A stretch of DNA of 64,000 nt. It comes from DASQZK01 sp963763215. GTDB lineage: Bacteria; Bacteroidota; Bacteroidia; Bacteroidales; GCA-2748055. Of the stretch, positions 59,110-64,000 are shown piece by piece; position 1 is the stretch's first letter; each line of letters starts with the position of its first letter. The translations under genes were made by a program, and so were the position numbers. The stretch lies in assembly GCA_963763215.1 (NCBI GenBank), contig CAVXNX010000010.1, positions 62,001 through 126,000 on the forward strand. The letters run 5' to 3'. Under the pieces are notes generated by a model, which had not been told where the DNA came from, made no database searches, and saw nothing but the letters and a program-made list of their open reading frames with translations.

Positions 59110-59139
59110 AAAAAAAAACCGTCTCCCGGAGGAAGACAG
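59110..59139 (-). terminator. Terminator between convergent units
   Basis: On the minus strand CTGTCTTCC (complement of 59131-59139) pairs with GGGAGACGG (complement of 59119-59127) across a 3-nt loop, including two wobble pairs, followed by nine T. The plus strand after the hairpin is also T-rich, so it may work in both directions. Confidence 0.75.
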
Positions 59140-59171
59140 CTTTTTCTTTTTGTACTACAGCAGTTAATCGT

Positions 59172-59666
59172 TCAATATACTTCAGCCGCGTATTCCTTTT
59201 TGGCTGAATAATTAATTTTCAGAGCGTTGGCCATTCTCAGAGCTTGTTTAAGGTCGGTAACCCTTCCCATTTTAACATCTTTGTCGATACGCAGGGAAAC
59301 GGTCATCTTGTTCTTATCGGCCTCATCCAGTTTCTCCCTTTCAGCAAGAACAAAGTCTTTTACGTCTTCAGCCGGCACACCTTCCTCGTTGACCAGTTTA
59401 TCGTTCAGCTGGATCATCGGTTCGGTACCGTAAAGACCCTGGAGGGTGCTGATCGGGCGTCCGATGTAGACATAGCTGACGATGGACTTCTTTTCAATTT
59501 TCTTGACCTCCTTGGCTTTCGGCAGCTGAACCTGGACTTCGACCTGTGTTTCCCTCATGACGGTAGTGACCATGAAGAAGAAAAGCAACATGAAGACGAT
59601 ATCGGGAAGTGAAGCGGTGTTGAGATGCTGAGATCCGCCTTTCACTTTTTTTCTGAATTTTGCCAT
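59172..59666 (-). CDS. exbD: ExbD/TolR-type biopolymer transport protein
   Basis: 164 residues. LNTASLPDIVFMLLFFFMVTTVM is the single ExbD transmembrane helix with the proton-path Asp (SLPDIVF), followed by a periplasmic domain ending NALKINYSAKKEYAAEVY. It uses the proton gradient with ExbB to energise TonB for outer-membrane uptake. The ATG overlaps the stop of the other exbD gene. Intact. Confidence 0.9.
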   Translation of the reverse strand: MAKFRKKVKGGSQHLNTASLPDIVFMLLFFFMVTTVMRETQVEVQVQLPKAKEVKKIEKKSIVSYVYIGRPISTLQGLYGTEPMIQLNDKLVNEEGVPAEDVKDFVLAEREKLDEADKNKMTVSLRIDKDVKMGRVTDLKQALRMANALKINYSAKKEYAAEVY

Positions 59667-60295
59667 TATTTGGTCCCTCCGATATTTTTAGGTTCTGCCT
59701 CCGAGATGTTCATCTTATAAACGTTCCGGATGCCTTCCATAATTTGTTCATCCACAGGGTTTTTACCATCCATGTCGTCATATTTCCGGCCGAAGTACTT
59801 CATCGCGAATTCATTTCTGAGCTGGTCGACCGCAGCGACCAGGACATCCTGAACCCGGAGATATTTTCCGTAGGTCGTAGACCGGTCATTTTGCAGGGAA
59901 ACAACACCCTGTGAAATCGGGAGTGTAGCCTTCCCGTCGGGGAACTGTGGAGAGGCGCCGGGAGGAAAATCGACTTCTTCCATTTTCATTTCAGGAAGAT
60001 TCGGATCGTTATTCGGATTGCTGAAAAATTCAATGGTTTTCTCCTTCAGCTGGGGAAGATCCGATATTTCCCCTTCCACCATAAGTTGATCATCTTTATT
60101 GATAAGCACAACCAGAACGTTTCGTTCTTTGACATCGGTCTGGGTTTTCTGGTCTTTCTCCGGCATCGGAGGAAGGAGCCTGGAAATTCCGGTATCGACA
60201 TCCATGGTTGTAGCCACCAGGAAGAAGATCAGCAAGAGGAAGGCAATATCCGCCATTGATCCGGCATTAATTTCCTGTAATTCTCTCTTTGCCAT
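59666..60295 (-). CDS. exbD: ExbD/TolR-type biopolymer transport protein (longer paralogue)
   Basis: 209 residues starting MAKRELQEINAGSMADIAFLLLIFFLVATTMDVD, with the membrane helix and key Asp in MADIAFL. The periplasmic domain carries a charged insert (around residues 90-120) not seen in the shorter neighbour. Two adjacent exbD genes are usual in Bacteroidota. The frame is open upstream to 60376, but family similarity starts at 60295. Intact. Confidence 0.9.
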   Translation of the reverse strand: MAKRELQEINAGSMADIAFLLLIFFLVATTMDVDTGISRLLPPMPEKDQKTQTDVKERNVLVVLINKDDQLMVEGEISDLPQLKEKTIEFFSNPNNDPNLPEMKMEEVDFPPGASPQFPDGKATLPISQGVVSLQNDRSTTYGKYLRVQDVLVAAVDQLRNEFAMKYFGRKYDDMDGKNPVDEQIMEGIRNVYKMNISEAEPKNIGGTK

Positions 60296-60356
60296 CTTGA
60301 TATATAGTTTATAATAGGCCGGTGAGACCGGTGATAGATCAGCCCGGCCGGTTTTT

Positions 60357-61027
60357 TTATTTAAAGTACTTCGCAATTTCGGAATAGAGGATGGACAACA
60401 ATGTCAGGCCGAAGATGAAATACGTTGTGATGAGTCCCATATCAACGAGTTTCAGTACCTGGGGGTCACTGTTGGCCGTACCCTGATAGCCCGGGATATT
60501 CAATGGAACCTCAGATCCGAGCAAATAAGCTGCCGCCGATGATCACTGCCACCACAACGAGTATGATCAGGGTTCTGATCATCGTAGACGGATTTGAGAA
60601 CATGTGGATCAAGGGGAAAACGATCGCCAGCAAAGCAGTGAGCAGTGCCAGGATGTAAGCCCATCCCAGTCCGATATCCGTTCTGTAGTATACCAGTCTT
60701 TCGTAAAGTGTAAAATGTACCGGTCCGGCCGGAGCGGCAGGAGGATTGATTTTCTCCACCACCGGGGCCTGGGCTGTATCAGCCTTTTCGGCAGTGGAAT
60801 CAGTCTTCGCCAGTGAATCAGCGGCCTGACCGAGGGTATCCGCGCCCATATCCTTTTGGAAATTGAACCCGGTTGGCTATGTTGCTCTGGTTTTCCAGCT
60901 GGCTGACTTTCGCCTGATAGTCCTGCTCATTGACGAGCTTTTCTCCAAAGTAGAAGAAGACTATAACCAACACGGATATACCCATTACAACATACAATAT
61001 TATTGATGCTAATTTTGAGAACGACAT
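60357..61027 (-). CDS. Conserved multi-helix membrane protein of the ExbBD cluster, frameshifted
   Basis: About 223 codons. An N-terminal helix (residues 8-26), an Ala/Thr/Lys-rich linker with PVVEKINPPAAPAGPV, then three further helices (GLGWAYILALLTALLAIVFPLI, IRTLIILVVVAVIIGGSLFA, and near the end LITTYFIFGLTLLSILYSEIAKYFK). Frameshifts near 60855 and 60530. No family function is known to me. Its fixed place between exbB and the exbD pair suggests an accessory subunit of the TonB energiser. Confidence 0.72.
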
Positions 61028-61033
61028 AATTGC

Positions 61034-61861
61034 TTATTTTTTAAGATTGTGTTTTACCAGAAGGTCGATGAGTGAAATGGAAGCATCTTCCATTTTGTTC
61101 ACGATAGAATCAATCCTGGAAATGATATAGTTGTAGAACAACTGCAGGATGATTGCGACGATAAGACCGGATACCGTGGTGATAAGAGCAATTTTAATAC
61201 CACCGGCAACCAGTGAGGGGGAAACGTCACCGGCAATCTGGATTTTGTCGAAAGCATCAATCATACCAATTACTGTACCCATAAATCCAAGCATCGGGGC
61301 AATGGCAATAAACAGGGAGATCCAGCTCAGTCCTCTTTCGAGAAGGCCCATCTGGACACTGCCGTAGGAAATAACGGATTTCTCAACGACATCGATCCCC
61401 TGGTCAATACGGTCAAGACCCTGGTAGAAAATACTGGCCACAGGTCCGCGGGTGTTGCGGCAAACATCTTTTGCAGCTTCAACTCCGCCGCTGTCCAGTG
61501 CATCTTCAACCTTGCGGAGAAGCTTATCGGTATTGGTCGTAGCCAGGTTGAGGTAAATGATCCTCTCAAAAGCAAGGGCAAGACCGAAGATGAGGGAGAG
61601 AAGGATTGTACCCATGAAACCTGCACCACCTTCAATAAACTTCTGCTTGATATTTTTGTGAAGAACACTTAGGCCTCCGCCGGTTTCTTCACTCTGAGCA
61701 GCTGATGTTCCGGTTGCCTGGGCCGGAGTCTGTGTGACGCTGTCAGCCGGAGTAACTGCAGTCGTTGACTCACTGGTCGTGTCATCCTGAGCAACTGCAA
61801 CAAAAGATGCTCCCGTCAAAAGCATCCCGAATACTGCTATAAGTACAAATAACTTTTTCAT
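61034..61861 (-). CDS. exbB: ExbB/TolQ/MotA-type proton channel with signal peptide
   Basis: 275 residues. Unlike classical ExbB it begins with a signal peptide (MKKLFVLIAVFGMLLTGASFVAVA) and a Ser/Thr/Gln-rich linker of about 40 residues. The channel has helices near residues 85-105, 180-200 and 220-245, with the conserved LGFMGTVIGMIDAFD and ALITTVSGLIVAII segments. It heads the minus-strand unit with the accessory protein and two exbD genes and powers TonB-dependent transport. Intact. Confidence 0.92.
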   Translation of the reverse strand: MKKLFVLIAVFGMLLTGASFVAVAQDDTTSESTTAVTPADSVTQTPAQATGTSAAQSEETGGGLSVLHKNIKQKFIEGGAGFMGTILLSLIFGLALAFERIIYLNLATTNTDKLLRKVEDALDSGGVEAAKDVCRNTRGPVASIFYQGLDRIDQGIDVVEKSVISYGSVQMGLLERGLSWISLFIAIAPMLGFMGTVIGMIDAFDKIQIAGDVSPSLVAGGIKIALITTVSGLIVAIILQLFYNYIISRIDSIVNKMEDASISLIDLLVKHNLKK

Positions 61862-62260
<399 letters not shown>

Positions 62261-62268
62261 AATATTTA

Positions 62269-62403
62269 ATATCCATTCCGTAAATAAAGAACTTAGAGAT
62301 TGGCAAAAAGGTACACACACTTTCTCCCGACGTTCCTGTCGGGGTACGCTCCCGGAATAATCTATCCGGGAAAGGATATCCATTCACGTAAATAAAGAAC
62401 TTT
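62269..62403. repeat. Direct repeat flanking tRNA-Ser with a degenerate tRNA-like segment
   Basis: ATATCCATTCCGTAAATAAAGAACTT (62269-62294, one gap) recurs as ATATCCATTCACGTAAATAAAGAACTT (62376-62402). Before the second copy lies GGTACACACACTTT, which echoes GGTACACACGCTTT inside the tRNA gene. The block looks like a decayed partial duplication of the tRNA-Ser region. Confidence 0.65.
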
Positions 62404-62640
62404 TAGAATTGAGGCACGGCTAAGCTTGGATTCATCTTCCGGAAGGTTCTCTAATGCCTCTTTTCAGCAAAACACATACCCTGCTTGCCGCCAATTCAAC
62501 CGATTTTCCCCCGGAACATGATCAGCGGTAGGGTGTTCATGCACGTTTTCAATGTGTTACAAAAAAGTCAGGGGATTGATCTCTTTCGTGTTGATTAAAA
62601 AACGCGGCGCAAAATACAAAAATATTTTCGAATTAAAATA
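62404..62640. other. Intergenic region without recognised features
   Basis: No open frame of natural composition, no clear terminator. It lies between the tRNA-Ser repeat and the ansA stop. Confidence 0.35.
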
Positions 62641-63681
62641 CTAAGTGATTGTAATTTCACCCCGCATGGAACTATTTAAATGCAATTTAATCTCGTCATG
62701 GCTCAGGTTCTGTCCGAAAAGCAGCATCATTTTGGTCGTTGCGGCTTCGGTGGTGATATCATACCCGCTGATGACTCCTGCCTCATAAAGTTTCCGGCTG
62801 GTCTCATAGGCGCCCAGGCTCACACTTCCAATACTGCATTGGGTGACATCGAGCACGATGATGCCATGTTCGATGGCCCGGCGGATGCGTTTCAAAAACC
62901 ATTCATCGGCCGGGGCATTCCCGGAACCGAAGGTTTCAAGGATCACCCCTTTCAGGCCGGGGATGCCCAGTATGGAATCGATAAATTCCCGGTTCATGCC
63001 GGGAAAAAGTTTGAGGATGGCAATATGGTTGTCAAAAACCGTCTGAAGTTTCAGGGGCCGGTTATCCCGGGGAAAAAGAATGGCTTCCCGGTTATATTTG
63101 ATTTTGATGCCGACCTTGCCCAGGGGAGGATAGTTGGCCGACTGGAAGGCATTGAAGTTCTCGGCATTGATCTTGGTGGTGCGGTTTCCCCGGTAGAGCC
63201 GGTTTTCAAAGTATATGCAGACTTCCGGCACGACCGGCCTTGCCGTCTTCATTGGCCGCGGCGATTTCAATGGAAGTGAGAATGTTTTCCTTCCCGTCGG
63301 TCCGGAGAATACCGATCGGCAGCTGTGAACCGGTAAAAATGACCGGTTTGGCAAGGTTTTCAAAGATAAAACTCAGTGCCGAAGCGGAATAGGCCATGGT
63401 ATCGGTGCCATGAAGAATGACAAAACCATCGTAGGCATCATAATTTTCGTAAACGATCTCGGCCATTCTGATCCAGATATCGGGACCGATATCGGAAGAA
63501 TCCATTGGAGGATCGAACGAAATCGTCTGCAGGTTGATATCCGAATTTTTGCAATTCAGGAACCTGCTGGGAAATCTGGTCGAAATTAAGAGGCTGCAGA
63601 GTTCCGTTAGCTGGAATTTTGCACCATCCCAATGGTTCCGCCCGTATAAATGATCAATACTGATCTCTGACCACTGTCCAT
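62641..63681 (-). CDS. ansA: Type I L-asparaginase, frameshifted
   Basis: It hydrolyses asparagine to aspartate and ammonia. Reading across frames: MDSGQRSVLIIYTGGTIGM with the first catalytic Thr, GFVILHGTDTMAYSASALSF with the second Thr-Asp pair, PVIFTGSQLPIGILRTDGKENIL, and LETFGSGNAPADEWFL. There is no signal peptide, so it is the cytoplasmic type I enzyme. The start at 63681 is set by an in-frame stop just before it. Frameshifts near 63630, 63550 and 63230. Length about 347 codons, normal. It follows tatD by 13 nt. Confidence 0.9.
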
Positions 63682-63694
63682 CTAATCAACGATA

Positions 63695-64000
63695 TTAAAT
63701 AATTGCTATTGCATTTTCTGTCGTCTGTCTGGCGATCTCCTCAAAACTACCTGCCGGATGCCGGCCAGTTTTTCGGCCACGAACCTCACGTAGGCGCTTT
63801 CATTGCGCCGGCCCCGGTAAGGCACCGGCGCCAGGTAAGGGGAATCGGTTTCCAGAAGGATCCTTTCCGGCGGGATGATCCCGGACCACCTCTCCAAGGC
63901 CCGAATTTTTAAAGGTCACAATGCCGTTAATCCCGAAATAAAAATCATATTCCAGAATCTTTTTCACGTGGTCCCTGTTCCCGGTAAAACTGTGGAAAAC
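63695..64000 (-). CDS. tatD: TatD-family metal-dependent hydrolase, C-terminal part, frameshifted
   Basis: Only the C-terminal third is in the window: VFHSFTGN, YYFGINGIVTFKNS-like sequence (FYFGINGIVTF), and IPPERILLETDSPYLAPVPYRGRRNE, the TatD signature with its metal-binding Asp. Frame changes near 63890 and 63740; the repaired end EEIARQTTENAIAII stops at the complement of 63695-63697. TatD proteins are DNases or tRNA-quality enzymes. The tatD-ansA order is common in Bacteroidota. Confidence 0.88.

Overview
The window looks like a chromosomal piece of a Bacteroidota (Bacteroidetes) bacterium, most likely Bacteroidales-like and uncultured. The evidence is lineage-typical genes: the long PurF-type amidophosphoribosyltransferase, glycine-lipid acyltransferases (GlsA/GlsB), an S46 dipeptidyl peptidase of DPP7 type, an MG2/TonB-plug surface protein, IPExxxVDY protein, a type IX secretion (T9SS) sorting domain, and -7 elements of the form TAnnTTTG. 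Gene order is also typical: sigma-54 regulator-lptE-secG-groES-groEL, acpP-fabF-rnc with divergent purN, and tatD-ansA-tRNA-exbB-exbD.

Layout. 0-1.7 kb: start of the division/cell-wall cluster on the minus strand (mraZ-rsmH-ftsL) with a phased MraZ-box array. 1.8-6.1 kb: glsA-glsB facing purF and a SPOR protein. 6.2-16.2 kb: membrane protein, PAS kinase, yebC, AhpD-like protein, surface MG2/TonB-plug protein, STAS protein, DPP7, RNase HI, SiaB-like protein. 16.4-22 kb: two MacB/FtsX-type permeases and kdsB. 22-27.5 kb: sigma-54 regulator, lptE, secG, groESL. 27.7-32 kb: sugar symporter, GH94 phosphorylase, prolyl-tRNA editing protein. 32-40 kb: lepA, a two-component system, a lipoprotein, a membrane J-protein. 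39-42.6 kb: rnc, fabF, acpP, purN. 42.8-50.3 kb: M23 peptidase, leuS, a repeat-rich spacer, envelope glycosyltransferases. 50.4-53.7 kb: an unusual tRNA-Arg(CCG) tandem locus followed by a small accessory block (SDR remnant, SRPBCC, Arr-type ADP-ribosyltransferase, two VOC proteins). 53.9-56.3 kb: GH51 arabinofuranosidase and a sugar isomerase-like protein. 57-59 kb: GT2 and a flippase-like membrane protein. 59-64 kb: ExbB/ExbD energiser, tRNA-Ser(GGA), ansA, partial tatD.

The most striking feature is the tRNA-Arg locus: two near-identical 226-bp tandem units each carry a tRNA-Arg copy interrupted in the T-loop by the same 43-nt purine-rich, GAGCGA-repeat insert, followed by an uninterrupted copy. 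It borders accessory genes, so it may be an integration scar, a mobile mini-insert, or an undescribed intervening sequence.

A second global feature is the density of single-base frameshifts. About twenty genes, including essential ones (rsmH, leuS, fabF, purF), are split over two or three frames while their neighbours are intact. I read these as sequence errors rather than biology; coordinates for such genes span the whole reconstructed gene. All functional calls rest on reading motifs and remembered family sequences; no database search was run.
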